Part shown: positions 11,301 to 21,654 of the stretch, piece by piece
Layout: every line of letters starts with the position of its first letter
How positions within the stretch are numbered: position 1 is the first letter of the stretch
Source of the DNA: Symbiodinium natans
Taxonomy: Eukaryota; Sar; Dinophyceae; Suessiales; Symbiodiniaceae
DNA: 64,000 nt
Direction: 5' to 3'
NCBI GenBank assembly: GCA_905221605.1
Contig: CAJNDS010002570.1
Span: forward strand, 62,001-126,000
Program-made: the position numbers and the translations under genes
The notes under the pieces: generated by a model
Database searches by the model: none
What the model was told of the DNA's origin: nothing
What the model saw: the letters and a program-made list of their open reading frames with translations, nothing else

Positions 11301-13807
11301 CATCCAAAACCTCAAACCCCAACACACATGTTTCAAGAACTCGAGGCAGGGCATCCTACACCGGGACCTGAAACCCACCAACATCCTCCTCTCCTTCCCC
11401 GACACCAGGCCAGAAGGGGTTTAGCTCTCCTCTTTTGTGGGTGCGTAGTACCTGTGCCAGGAGCGGGAATGGCGAGAGCTTTCCAAGGGCGCTTCTGAGT
11501 GGTGCGCTCAGGTCAAGCAGCCCTCTGCTGAAGCCTTGTGAGTGTAGCTCATTGTAGCTCCGCAACCGACTTGTGCTCACCAGGTGACTTTGGAACGGCC
11601 CAGGCCTTTGGGGAGCCACCGGCCAGTGAGGACCCTGGGCCAGGGTTTTCTCCTAGACTCACGTAGAGTCTCGCAGGTGGGCATCCCTCGTCCATGTGGG
11701 CCCCCCCACAATCGAGTCCCAGGTGCCACAGCAGCGGTCTCTCGTGGGTACACAGGTACTGCTGAGACCTGAGACTTTGCCGAAAATGAGCTGATTTGAT
11801 CGTTTCCCATGGTCTCTCGCTTTCTTGGAATGTGAGGTGGAGTACACCGCTCCTGAGCTTCTACTCACGGAGGATTTGGAGCGCGAGTACTCCGAGAAGA
11901 GTGACATGTGGCCAAGATCCGAGAGATCTGAGATTTACAGGTGATGTTTGTGACATGAAGTCTGTGACGCGTCTTAGGTCACTTGGCATGGTGCTCTATG
12001 CAATGTGCTTCTCCTCCTTGCCGTTTTCTCATGACGACCCACATGTTCTGAAGGCCGTTTGCCGACTGACTGCCTGCCATTCGACTTGGATACTCTTGGT
12101 CGCAGGGCCTGATTAAATCCTTCGTGGAAGAGAAGCGCCGACCGACTCCTAACGAGAAGGCGCCTAGTGCCGAGGACACGACATGACATGGCACGAGTGA
12201 ATATGAGTTGGGTCACACGGGGGATGTGCGAGAGAGTCACCCATATGTTCTTGCAGGATGGTTTGTGAGCTGGGCTGTTTGCTTGGCCTACTGTGGAGTA
12301 TGTACTTCACAGACAGACAGGGTAAGCTGACAAGACCTAGTTCCTTTCTAATTCAACAAACCTGGTTAGCTGATAGCGTGAGAAAAAACGCCCGGAAGCT
12401 AGCGTAGCCAGGCATGAATTTTGTCTTTGCTTTGCAGGAGGAGGGCTAACGGGAATCAAGTCTGAAAACGGCGCATGCTCGCAGTCGTTGATGGAGACGT
12501 CTTCGAAGCCAAGCATCACGCATCGCGAAGTCGTTGCGACCGATGTGTGGAGCGAGCCTGTATGAGCACTATCAGACTGGACGGATTCAAGCTGCTGTCG
12601 GTTTTCTTGGACAACTTCCTGGGATGCACGCTTGCAACCGCAGAGAATCCAGAAGGCGTTGACACACATGTACACCCTTTCTTCCCTGCTTTTTACAAAG
12701 TAGCCCGCAAAGCAGCGTTGGAAGTATGCCTTCCAGCAATCGCAAGAAGCAACGCAAGCTTCCTGCCCTTTCTATCAGATAACGGAATTTCGATTGTTCA
12801 CTCACACATCTACAATCGCAAGACAGGAAATATTTCCAACAGCAACAACAGCAGCAAGAGGAACAACAGCAACAGCAGCAACAGCAGCAACAGCAGCAAC
12901 CGCAGCAACAGCAGCAACAGCAGCAACAGCAGCAACAGCAGCAACAAGAGCAACAACAGCACATAGACGATGTACAGTACAGCAAAGGATGGAGCAATAA
13001 TAGAGTCGAAATGAGAAGCTTGGAGCGTGCTTGCAGTCTGATTCAAGAATCAAGAACGTTGTTAAGTGAGCATCATGTCATCCAGGCATAGATTTACGAG
13101 CATGTCATGTTTGAGCTATGTTGTGAACAATGCATAGAATGCAGTTCTTGATGTTTTTCAGATGCAACGATATGCCCTGTGACTGTGACACGTAGATGCG
13201 CAAATAGATGGACAGCAAGACGGATATCGCGTTAAGCTTTGCAAATTCATCGGTCACAGGGGTCGTATGTGTCGGCTCAGGCCCTTTGCAAGTGAAGCTA
13301 AAGTTTTGTAATCCTTTCTTGTCGGACTAGTCCTCTTTGTGCCTCACTGGCATGTCAAGACATCGGCGAGGAAGACGCCTCCGGGTGGCTGCCGTTCGAT
13401 ACGGGCGGGCGCATTGGGCCTCTGCGATTGGCTTGGCTCTCAGCGAAGTGCAGCACCTTCGAGCTATGATCTGAGTTTCTACATGTGTTGACCGGTTCGA
13501 TCCCATCGACATCCAAGTTACTGTTGGATTTGTTGCGGTTAGATGCAATCTTTCGACTCCCACCCTCCAGCCTCCTGCTTTCCACCTCCCACATGCCAAC
13601 GCTCCTCGCCCACCACGTAGAACTCTTACACTTCCAACCTCTTCCACCCAGCTGCAGAGCGTTGCGTTTCCACATAAGCTTGCTCACAAAGTTCGAGCTC
13701 CCCAGATTCCTCTCGAAGATGGGCCCAAGCCTCGTTCAGATGTGCAAAAGGTGCTTGCTGCTCTGCTGGCGCTAGACGCCCGTCGGCGGCCGGCTGCCAC
13801 AGACCTG
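2314..13807 (+). CDS. IKS1-like serine/threonine protein kinase, many exons, split by a nested gene
   Basis: Exons with matching phases: 2314-2376 (candidate ATG), 2532-2591, 2673-2756, 2887-2945, 3113-3182 and 3274-3306, then 9892-9932, 10120-10190, 10968-10990, 11054-11141, about 11205-11254, 11346-11408, 11500-11537, 11584-11603, 11837-11910, 11978-12053 and 12106-12174. Probable further exons are 12827-12977 (polyQ), 13360-13449 and 13719-13807. Together they give the Gly loop GSGSFGAVYLC, the ATP lysine in GDYAVKK, HHPNIVEYKHSWLEL, the hinge FILMQYCNGGSLAE, the catalytic loop HRDLKPTN, CDFGTAQ, YTAPELL, SDMWSLGMVLYAM and a C-lobe end RRRPAATDL. The HSWLE and FILMQYCNGG motifs resemble IKS1/PEK-related kinases. 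The alphaC Glu was not located. The N-lobe exons and the rest are separated by the queuine transferase gene. The N-terminal and post-12174 exon assignments are less certain than the catalytic core. Confidence 0.8.
3301..3354 (+). repeat. (GACATGCGG)6 repeat at the edge of a kinase exon
   Basis: Six perfect copies of a 9-mer begin exactly where the kinase exon VAVGDNKARDMR ends. Read in the exon frame each unit is Asp-Met-Arg, so the frame stays open through the array. Either the exon ends inside the first unit (a GA donor follows CGG) or the protein carries a DMR expansion just before helix alphaC. Confidence 0.9.
4337..8471 (+). CDS. QTRT1: queuine tRNA-ribosyltransferase catalytic subunit (eukaryotic TGT)
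   Basis: About 20 exons: 4337-4376 (ATG), 4519-4610, 4901-4916, 5006-5037, 5149-5167, 5237-5334, 5440-5505, 5604-5707, 5778-5796, 5881-5951, 6108-6155, 6578-6664, 6703-6758, 6841-6919, 7054-7119, 7231-7284, about 7740-7780, about 7955-8072, 8204-8255 and about 8344-8471 (TGA). The joined length is near 430 residues, like animal QTRT1. The enzyme exchanges guanine-34 of GUN-anticodon tRNAs for queuine. Diagnostic pieces are EATCGRARAATVTLPHGDV, FMPVGTQGTIKG, ILLGNTFHLANRP, the general acid/base motif TDSGGFQMVSL, MLLTPEKSIESQNDIGAD, FGIVQG, GYAIGGLSGG, RYLMGVGYP and the nucleophile motif DMFDCVYPCR. The zinc region contributes STCREDYTRAM and LHNLWFM. The QGHLD stretch and PCR (usually PTR) deviate slightly. 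The last two exon boundaries are uncertain. Confidence 0.94.
6300..6535. repeat. two hairpin-plus-GA-tail repeat copies in a QTRT1 intron
   Basis: GGGGGTTCGCCCCC (6306-6319) is followed by CACGCCCCTAGAAAAAAC and a (GA)n tail to 6366. A second hairpin, GGGGGGTCACCCCC (6484-6496), is followed by ATGCCCCAACGAAAG and (GAAA)n to 6532. Related copies lie at 29846-29960 and 35836-35876. The layout (short GC hairpin, CCCC, then A/G-rich tail) is like a retroposed RNA end. Confidence 0.6.
7468..7605. repeat. CTCCCTTTGT minisatellite in a QTRT1 intron
   Basis: Imperfect 9-10 bp units of TCTCCCTTTG, with variants CGTCTCC near the 3' end. It is intronic between the exons at 7231-7284 and 7740. Confidence 0.75.
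9567..9737 (+). CDS. possible exon(s), unrecognised
   Basis: After a CTAAG acceptor an open frame of 56 codons reads DLFDWSETAKELPDMPKDSG and then KERWKLTKLMNVLKRFAPGK before TGA at 9735-9737. A GC donor (GGAAAG/GC) near 9633 could split it. Composition is typical of a soluble protein. It lies between the QTRT1 stop and the resuming kinase exons, and I cannot say which gene it belongs to. The opposite strand also has a long open frame here, so chance is not excluded. Confidence 0.28.
   Translation, partial: DLFDWSETAKELPDMPKDSGKACGVSADPSPEHPQLKERWKLTKLMNVLKRFAPGK
12837..12959 (+). repeat. CAA/CAG tract encoding polyglutamine
   Basis: An uninterrupted run of CAG/CAA codons, with single Glu and Pro interruptions, follows AAA TAT TTC after a CAG acceptor at 12826. 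In this frame the tract is Q7-EE-Q-rich-P-Q-rich-E-QQQ-H and continues as IDDVQ. The other two frames read Asn/Ser and Ala/Thr. The mixed CAA/CAG pattern is typical of a maintained polyQ stretch rather than pure slippage. I assign it tentatively to the kinase gene. Confidence 0.8.
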
Positions 13808-14789
13808 TCGTGGCCTTGTGAGGGCATTACGTTGCTTCAGGCGTTTTTTAATAGGCAGGGTTGGTGCTGTTTCAGTCGACTTGTCACATGCCCAGCGGCT
13901 TTCAAGGCTGGAGAACCCAGTCTTCCGGCGACAGGCGCGCCGATACCTGCGAAAGGCAGACGTCGGAGATGCGCAGAGTACAGTTCACACCCAAGTTGGG
14001 CTCTTCGAAAAGATCTGCAGGTTGTGCAATCCTGTTGCATTCAAGCAGTGTGGCAGTCTGAGGCATTGCCAATCGACACATCCTGGAATTGCTTCGACTA
14101 GGTTCGAAGCCTTGACCCGTCGATTTCTCTGGTCCACGCGCGTCGTGAGCGAAGAATCTTGCCATGTTGGGAGCCTTGTTCCCTGGAGCACCGTGATCCA
14201 ACATGCGATGCCGAGGTTGCCGGATGCGGTGCCGGATGTGAGGCCCCTCTTCGGGGCCCAGCATGAGCATGTTCTGGCTGAGCTTAGAGAGTCAACAGTC
14301 AATGTTGAGATTTACGACTTGCAAGCCCAAGTCACAAAGCCCTAATGCATTAGAATTCCAAGCGTCCCGATTGGTCGATCTCCACAGCGCACCAGCTGCG
14401 GTTAATGCAGAGCCCGAGACCGGAAGCGTTTCAAAGGTCATCGCTTCGACGTTGGGCTGCTTTCAAGCTGGCCAGCCAGCACCCGTGTGACAGGAGAAAA
14501 GGCGTCAACGAGAAGTTGCGTACATGCAGAATCAAGCTGCAGGTACGGAAGGCTCCAGTAGAGCTCACTACTTCTGCTTGCGATGGGGGCACCCGTGCCT
14601 GGTGTCTTGGTGGCCAGCCTCGAATGCCTCGAACATGATTGACCAGTCCGCAAGCATACCGTGTACCCTTGTTTCTCATCGACACAATGCTAGAGACCTG
14701 CACAATCTGCAGACACCCCTTTCTTAGCCTCCAGCCAACACAACAGTGTGAGTAGCAGCAACCAGCCAGTGGCCATTGACAGCGCATCG
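13808..14789. other. between kinase and dynein light chain; weak exon-like stretches
   Basis: Open frames over 13818-14345 include FRRQARRYLRKADVGDAQ and RLPDAVPDVRPLFGAQHEHV, which could be 3' kinase exons or chance. No recognisable domain. Nothing else noted. Confidence 0.3.
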
Positions 14790-15747
14790 ATGCCTAGCCA
14801 GGCAAGTGTTCCGCTGAGGTTGTTTAAGGGAAGTCACCGGGTGGTCAAATGCTGTTTCCAGGACAACATCACCTCGTTTTCACGGATAAAGGACGAGGCA
14901 GGTGTGGTCTGAACCTGTGATGACACTGGGTCGCACTGTGACACTGCTGCATATAGAGGTGAATGTCCGCCTACCTCAATGCATCGAGCAGGCGGGCTGC
15001 TTAGACGTGTTTTGAGATTCCAACCTCAGTGTACCAAAACACCTCTCAGGTCTTGGGCCCCGTGAAAGACTACAACCCAAAGCAAGTGGAGGAGTGGTGC
15101 AACTCCCTGGGGCCCAGGGCCTGGCACACACGAGCACACACAGGCAACATAGACATGTCTCATCGTTCTCCAGTGTTTGTGCTCCTGAGCTCCGAAGGTC
15201 AGTGGTTCTGGAGAAGATGCAGGAGCTGAGTGGTAACTTTAAGCATGGAGCTTGGACGGACGGCCCCCTATTGTTCCGTTGATTGTTGATCCTTCTTGCT
15301 CCAGATACATTGTGAACATCAGCCTGATGGAAAAGAAGGGGGCAGGCTTCCATACAAGGCCTGCCGTGCAGAAGATCTGGCGCATGGTTGATGGTTTTAC
15401 GGGGTATGGCTCCCAGTATTGTTGAAAAACAAGACCCCTGCATGGCACTCGACTCTCGCAGTTCATCCACGTTCTGGGATCCGGAGTCGGATGCTGCAAC
15501 GACTTACAGGACTGGCCCTGAGTCTTGTGGCACGGAGGCCGATACGGGCCTCTGAGTTTAGCTTCTGATTGAAGGCGTGTTCTTGCCTTCGAACTAAAGT
15601 GAGAACAGCACTGGGCACGCTAAGGTGGGAGAACAAGGCCCTGATCTGTGTCGTGCAGGCCAGTGAAGGGACGAAACACAAGCCAACAGACATGACACCG
15701 CAAATGCGAGCTTGTCGCATCCAAAGGTGTTTGGCATCGGAATGTGA
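14790..15747 (+). CDS. DYNLT: dynein light chain, Tctex type
   Basis: Exons 14790-14901 (candidate ATG), 15030-15118, 15190-15230, 15305-15358, 15462-15509, 15625-15658 and 15727-15747 (TGA) give about 132 residues; the family is usually about 113. Tctex light chains are dimeric cargo and assembly subunits of cytoplasmic and axonemal dynein. Diagnostic motifs cross exon joins in the right order: VYQNTSQVLGPVKDYNPKQV (N-terminal helices), YIVNISLMEKKGAGFHT, SSSTFWDPESD, RWENKALICVVQ and the terminal VFGIGM. The conserved FHT-S-x-x-FWD and RWENK signatures leave little doubt. The joint at 15118/15190 is the least certain. The ATG is the first in-frame one; a start at or beyond 14862 is possible. 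Confidence 0.9.
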
Positions 15748-16708
15748 GCTGGCAAGTAAGCCCCTGCAGATATGTCCGTTGTTCGCACGCTCACTGCTCC
15801 AAATCATTGCAAAGAGCCTTCATGCACTTCTCTAAGCAGGGATCACGTGTTTCACCTGGCAAACAAAGTTGTCAATCCAAAGGCGACGTTGCTCAGAGCA
15901 TGTGACCATGGCGAAACTCGCCTCAGTTGGTGGAGAAAAGGGCGGTTCTGAAAGTCACAACGTTCCGTGGAGCGGAGAGGGGAATGGGGAGTAGGGCTCT
16001 GTGGTGGTCTCAGACTACGTGACCACCACAGCTCAAGACACTGATGAACGGAGCATCCAGCAAGTGCGGCCCACTTGTGACGAGAAGACTGCTGAGGGAG
16101 CTTCCGGCACTTGCCATTAGTTGCTGATGCAAACCAGGTAAGGGCTTGCACATTGCAGCAAGAAATGTTTGCTTTCAATTTGACACTCCTCTCCTCGCTT
16201 CACCCCTTCGATAGTGATCACGACCAGGCCTTTGCTTTCTCCAAAGCTGTTGCAGCTGGTTCAAGTCAACAATAGTCAATAGTCAATACATCCAGGTCCT
16301 AGGTGCCCTTTCGACTGCTTTGTGGATAGTGAGGCCATTGTTGTTCAAACCGCGTGGATAAGACCTACGCCGTATCTGAATTACTCCATATGTCTGTATC
16401 CAGACAAAGTGCTGAAAGTGCTGCCAGGGTCAGAATCGCTTGGCCGAAGCCGTCGCCGTGTCTAAGTCGTTGGGATCAAGTTGCATAAGGTCTGGAGTAC
16501 GCTTTCACTATGGCTCGAATCTGTGGTGCACTCTTCGATTTGTATGTGTCGTGCCTCGATTTGCTCAAGGCCCCCTGCGGTTTGAAGCGCAAGGCCGCAG
16601 AAGGAAACTCGAAAAACGACAAGTTCTGCACGTCAATCGAGTGGTCGATTGGCAAGTCCACTACTTGCAAATCTGCAATTTGGACCTGAAAGCCCTAGAC
16701 CAATCTCG
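15748..16708. other. no gene seen
   Basis: Downstream of the dynein light chain. A 113-codon frame at 16440-16781 has no recognisable features and runs into a G-rich repeat; I do not accept it as a gene. Confidence 0.5.
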
Positions 16709-16772
16709 AATTGTAAACGCTTGCGTGCGCTGCCTCGGCCCGGCTGTTAAAGGGGGGGGGGTGGGTGGGTGG
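16709..16772 (+). repeat. left half of a G-rich dispersed repeat (interrupted copy)
   Basis: Starts AATTGTAAACGCTTGCG and ends in a G-run with GTGGGTGGGTGG. It matches the left end of the intact copy at 42626. The matching right half lies 6.4 kb away at 23185-23433, on the far side of the satellite block. Confidence 0.65.
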
Positions 16773-17217
16773 CTTAAATAGGGTCTATTTGGAAGCTGAG
16801 ACTCGGGTTTTTAGACTAACCAATGCGTCTCCACGAGAGTATTCTTGGAAGCTGAGAGTGGTGTTTTTGTGTGGTAGATACAAAGGAAAGGGCATAAGAA
16901 AGTAGCGAAAGGAGCTCCTCAATTCCCTTCCTTATCTCCTATGCTCTTTTCTGTATTCATTGCAACAGGAGAATACAGGAAAAGGGCCTCCATTCCCCTC
17001 TTGTTCTTCCTTTCTTGTGTTTTTGTCATTTAAAGGGGAACAGGAGAAGAGAAGGGAAAGAGAAGGAGAGAGGAGAGATAAAAGGAAGACAATTTTAATG
17101 GGAAGAGCCAAGAAAAGAATAGAAAAGAGAGATGAACAAAGAAGATGGAGAGACAAAACAAGGCGCAAAGAAAATGGCACTCTTCTTTATCTATCCTCTC
17201 TCCCTTCTCTCTCCCTT

Positions 17218-18140
17218 CCCATTTTCTTTTTCCGTTTGGGAACAAGGAAAAGAACAGAGGCGATAGGGCGAGAGGAGGGATTTGCTGCAGCGTGGGGAGG
17301 GTCTACGGACAAGGAGCCAACCCCGCTCACTTTCCCCATCCATTGGAAAAGAAAGGAACATGGCCTCCATTCCCCTCTTGTTCTTCCTTTCTTGCGTTTT
17401 TGTCATTTAAAGGGGAACAGGAGAAGAGAAGGGAGAGAGAAGGAGAGAGGAGAGACAAAAGGATTGCATTGTTAATGGGAAGAGCAAAGAAAAGAATAGA
17501 AGAGAGATGAATAGAGAAGAGGGAGAGACAAAACAAGGCGCAGAGAAAATGGCACTCACTCTTTATCTATCCTCTCTTCCTTATCTCTCCCTGCCATCTT
17601 TCTTTTCGAAATAAGAGAACAAAAAGGAAGAACTATGAGAAGGAGAAGGGTAAGGAAAGGAACAGAAGAGATAGGCCGAGAGGAGGGGTATGACGAAGTA
17701 TGGACCGGTCCACGCGCCAGGAGTCACCCTCTGCTTACCCTTCCACTGCCTTATCATACAAGTTCCTTTCTTGTGGTTTATCAGTCAGAAGGAAACAGAA
17801 GGAGAGAAGGGAAAGGGAAGTGAGAGGAGATAACAAGGATGCCATTTTTCTGGAAGCGCAACTGTACCGGAATGTCCCTAATTAGAAAAAATCAACCTTG
17901 CTATTCACAGGTAGGCGCCCTTCTTCCTCTTCAGGAAATCGCCTTTCCCTTATTTTGTTATTTTGCTTTTTGAAGCGAATAAGAAAAACAACAAAAAAGA
18001 AGAGAGGACAGGGAATGACTAGGTAAAGAGAGGAGCTTGTCAATTTCCTCCCTATCTCTTATGTTACTTTTCCTTCTTGGGCGGGTGTCCTTTTTTCTTC
18101 CTTGAAGATGCAGAAAACTATCAAAAAGGACACCCGTTCC
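17218..18140. repeat. GA/CT-rich satellite module, copy 1 of a 0.92-kb duplication
   Basis: Nearly identical to 18914-19881 (offset 1696 bp). A few substitutions are seen, for example near 17692. The only length difference I see is a 45-bp segment present in copy 2 after 19571. Frames within it look similar in both copies but reflect the repeat, not genes. Confidence 0.9.
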
Positions 18141-18913
18141 AAAAGGAGAAGGGTAAGGAAAAGAGCAGAAGAGACAGGCCGAAAAGAGGGATATGATGAA
18201 GCATGGGCAAGGTCCACGCGCCAGGAGTCACTCTCTGCTTACCCTTCCACTGCTTTATCATACAAGTTCCTTTCTTGTGTTATATTAGTTAAAAGGTAAC
18301 AGAAGGAGAGAAGGGCAAGGGAAGTGAGAGAGGAGAGACAACAAGGAGGCCATTTGAATTTTCTGGAGGGGTACTGAAAAGAAGAGAAGACACAATAAAC
18401 AAGGAGACGGATAGCACTCTTCTTTATCTATCATCTGTCCCTTCCTTGTCTCTCGCTTTTCCCTCTATAATTAAAAAATAGGTGCCCTCTCTCCTCTTCA
18501 GGAAGCCCCCTTGCCCTTATTTTGCTAGCTTTCTGAAACGACAAGGAAAACAACACATAGGAAGAGAGGAAAGGGAATGAAACAATAGGCAGTGGAGCTC
18601 TTCAGTGTCTTTACCTATCTCTTTTCTTCTTTTTCTTTTTAATTCAATAAGGAAAAGAAGCTTCCTTTGGTGTGATTTTGAGATTCAAAAGAGAACAAGA
18701 GAAGAGAAGGGAGAGAGAAAGGAGAGAGGAGAGATCAAAAGGAAACAATTTTCATGGGAAGAAAATGAAAGTCATGGAAGAGAAATGAAGACAGGAGAGG
18801 GAGGTGCAAAATCAGGCAAAGAGAGGATGGTGCTCGTTTTCTTCTTTCCTCTCTTTCTTATCTTTCCCTTTTAAATAGAAAACAAAAGGAAGAACAATGA
18901 ACATGTAAAGGAA

Positions 18914-19881
18914 CCCATTTTCTTTTTCCGTTTGGGAACAAGGAAAAGAACAGAGGCGATAGGGCGAGAGGAGGGATTTGCTGCAGCGTGGGGAGGGTCT
19001 ACGGACAAGGAGCCAACCCCGCTCACTTTCCCCATCCATTGGAAAAGAAAGGAACATGGCCTCCATTCCCCTCTTGTTCTTCCTTTCTTGCGTTTTTGTC
19101 ATTTAAAGGGGAACAGGAGAAGAGAAGGGAGAGAGAAGGAGAGAGGAGAGACAAAAGGATTGCATTGTTAATGGGAAGAGCAAAGAAAAGAATAGAAGAG
19201 AGATGAATAGAGAAGAGGGAGAGACAAAACAAGGCGCAGAGAAAATGGCACTCACTCTTTATCTATCCTCTCTTCCTTATCTCTCCCTGCCATCTTTCTT
19301 TTCGAAATAAGAGAACAAAAAGGAAGAACTATGAGAAGGAGAAGGGTAAGGAAAGGAACAGAAGAGATAGGCCGAGAGGAGGGGTATGATGAAGTATGGA
19401 CCGGTCCACGCGCCAGGAGTCACCCTCTGCTTACCCTTCCACTGCCTTATCATACAAGTTCCTTTCTTGTGGTTTATCAGTCAGAAGGAAACAGAAGGAG
19501 AGAAGGGAAAGGGAAGTGAGAGGAGATAACAAGGATGCCATTTTTCTGGAAGCGCAACTGTACCGGAATGTGGCCACAACAAGCAGGCCAGGGAGGCTCA
19601 GGCGGGGCAAGTCTCTCCCTAATTAGAAAAAATCAACCTTGCTATTCACAGGTAGGCGCCCTTCTTCCTCTTCAGGAAATCGCCTTTCCCTTATTTTGTT
19701 ATTTTGCTTTTTGAAGCGAATAAGAAAAACAACAAAAAAGAAGAGAGGACAGGGAATGACTAGGTAAAGAGAGGAGCTTTTCAATTTCCTCCCTATCTCT
19801 TATGTTACTTTTCCTTCTTGGGCGGGTGTCCTTTTTTCTTCCTTGAAGATGCAGAAAACTATCAAAAAGGACACCCGTTCC
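18914..19881. repeat. GA/CT-rich satellite module, copy 2 with 45-bp extra segment
   Basis: Second copy of 17218-18140. The extra 45 bp (about 19572-19616) is GC-rich (GGCCACAACAAGCAGGCCAG...) and unlike its purine-rich surroundings. Flanking modules are also shuffled: 16921-17217 recurs at about 19889-20190, and 18370-18690 recurs at about 20295-20640 and again, partly, at 21225-21440. Confidence 0.9.
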
Positions 19882-20639
19882 ATCGCCCACAATTCCCTTC
19901 CTTATCTCCTATGCTCTTTTCCTTATTCATTGCAACAGGAGAATTCAGGAAAAGGGCCTCCATTCCTCTCTTGTTCTTCCTTTCTCGTGTTTTTGTCATT
20001 TAAAGGGGAACAGGAGAAGAGAAGGGAAAGAGAAGGAGAGAGGAGAGATAAAAGGAACACAATTCTAATGGGAAGAGCCAAGAAAAGAATAGAAAAGAGA
20101 GATGAACAAAGAAGATGGAGAGACAAAACAAGGCGCAAAGAAAATGGCACTCTTCTTTATCTATCCTCTCTCCCTTCTCTCTCCCTTCCCTCTTTCTTTT
20201 CGAAACAGAAAAACGAAAAAGGAAGAACTTGAAAAGGAGAAGGGTAAGGAAAAGAGCAGAAGAGACAGGCCGAAAAGAGGAATATGATGAACTGAAAAGA
20301 AGAGAAGACACAAGAAACAAGGAGACGGATAGCACTCTTCTTTATCTATCATCTGTCCCTTCCTTGTCTCTCGCTTTTCCCTCTATAAGTAAAAAAAAAA
20401 AGGCGCCCTCTCTCCTCTTCAGGAAGCCCCCTTGCCCTTATTTTGCTAGCTTTCTGAAACGACAAGGAAAACAACACATAGAAAGAGAGGAAAAGGAATG
20501 AAACAATAGGCAGTGGAGCTCTTCAGGGTCTTGACCTATCTCTTTTCTTCTTTTGCTCTTTCAAACAATAAGGCAAAGAAGCTTCCTTTGGTGTGATTTG
20601 AGAATTAAAAGAGAACAAGAGAAGAGAAGGGAGACCCGG

Positions 20640-21220
20640 GCTCGAAATTTAGTATTGAGGGGGAGGCCCGGGCTCGTGATTTAGTATCGGGGAATTTGAA
20701 AAATCAATTTCATTTCAATGTCCAGGGGCCCGATTTGGCCAAATTTTGCCGGGCAAAACTTGCCCAAATCGAGCCGCGCATTTCTCATCGCGTACGACGA
20801 GCAGCCTGATTAGGCCAAATTTTGCCCGCAGACTGCCCGGCAAAATTTGGCCAAATCGAGCCGCGATAGTTTAAATAATTTCGGGCCTCCAGAAAAGCGC
20901 GGCTCGATTTGGCCAAATTTTGCCGGGCAGCCTCCGGGCAAAATTTGGCCAAATCGGGCTGCCCTTCGTATGCGATGAGAAATGCGCGGCTCGATTTGGC
21001 CAAATCTTGCCCGGAGGCTGCCCGGCAAAATTTGGCCAAATCGAGCCGCGCCTTTCTGGACGCCCGAAATTATTTAAACTATCGCGGCTCGATTTGGCCA
21101 AATTGTGCCGGGCAGCCTCCGGGCACTTTTGGCCCAGCCCCTTTTCGGATTTAAATTATTTAAATTATTTAAATGATTTAAATTATTTAATTCCAGGGTG
21201 GAATTAAATAATTTTAATAA
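20640..21220. repeat. palindrome-rich satellite (GATTTGGCCAAAT units)
   Basis: Repeated inverted units of GATTTGGCCAAATTTTGCC and its complement alternate head to head, separated by ATTTCTCATCGCGTACG or a TTTAAATAATTTC spacer. The leading part (20631-20800) recurs directly at 21433-21610. A set of Met-initiated frames on both strands is produced by the symmetry and is not coding. Confidence 0.9.
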
Positions 21221-21654
21221 TTTAAAGCCCCCTTGCCCTTATTTTGCTAGCTTTCTGAAACGACAAGGACAACAACACATAGAAAGAGAGGAAAGGAATG
21301 AAACAATAGGCAGTGGAGCTCTTCAGTGTCTTTACCTATCTCTTTTCTTCTTTTTCTTTTTCATTCAATAAGGAAAAGAAGCTTCCTTTGGTGTGATTTT
21401 GAGATTTAAAAGAGAACAAGAGAAGAGAAGGGAGACCCGGGCTCGTAATTTAGTATTGAGGGGGAGGCCCGGGCTCGTGATTTAGTATCGGGGAATTTAA
21501 ACAATCAACTTCATTTCAATGTCCAGGGGCCCGATTTGGCCAAATCTTGCCGGGCAAAATTTGGCCAAATCGAGCCGCGCATTTCTCATCGCGTACGACG
21601 AGCAGCCCGATTTGGTTTTCCAGAGCGCCGCTGCGGGCCCGGCAAATTTCGACC

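Noticed and set aside
12587-12997. poly-Cys, poly-Leu and poly-Ala frames on the minus strand
   Set aside because: Antisense readings of the CAG/CAA tract; the plus-strand Gln frame has acceptor and flanking coding context.
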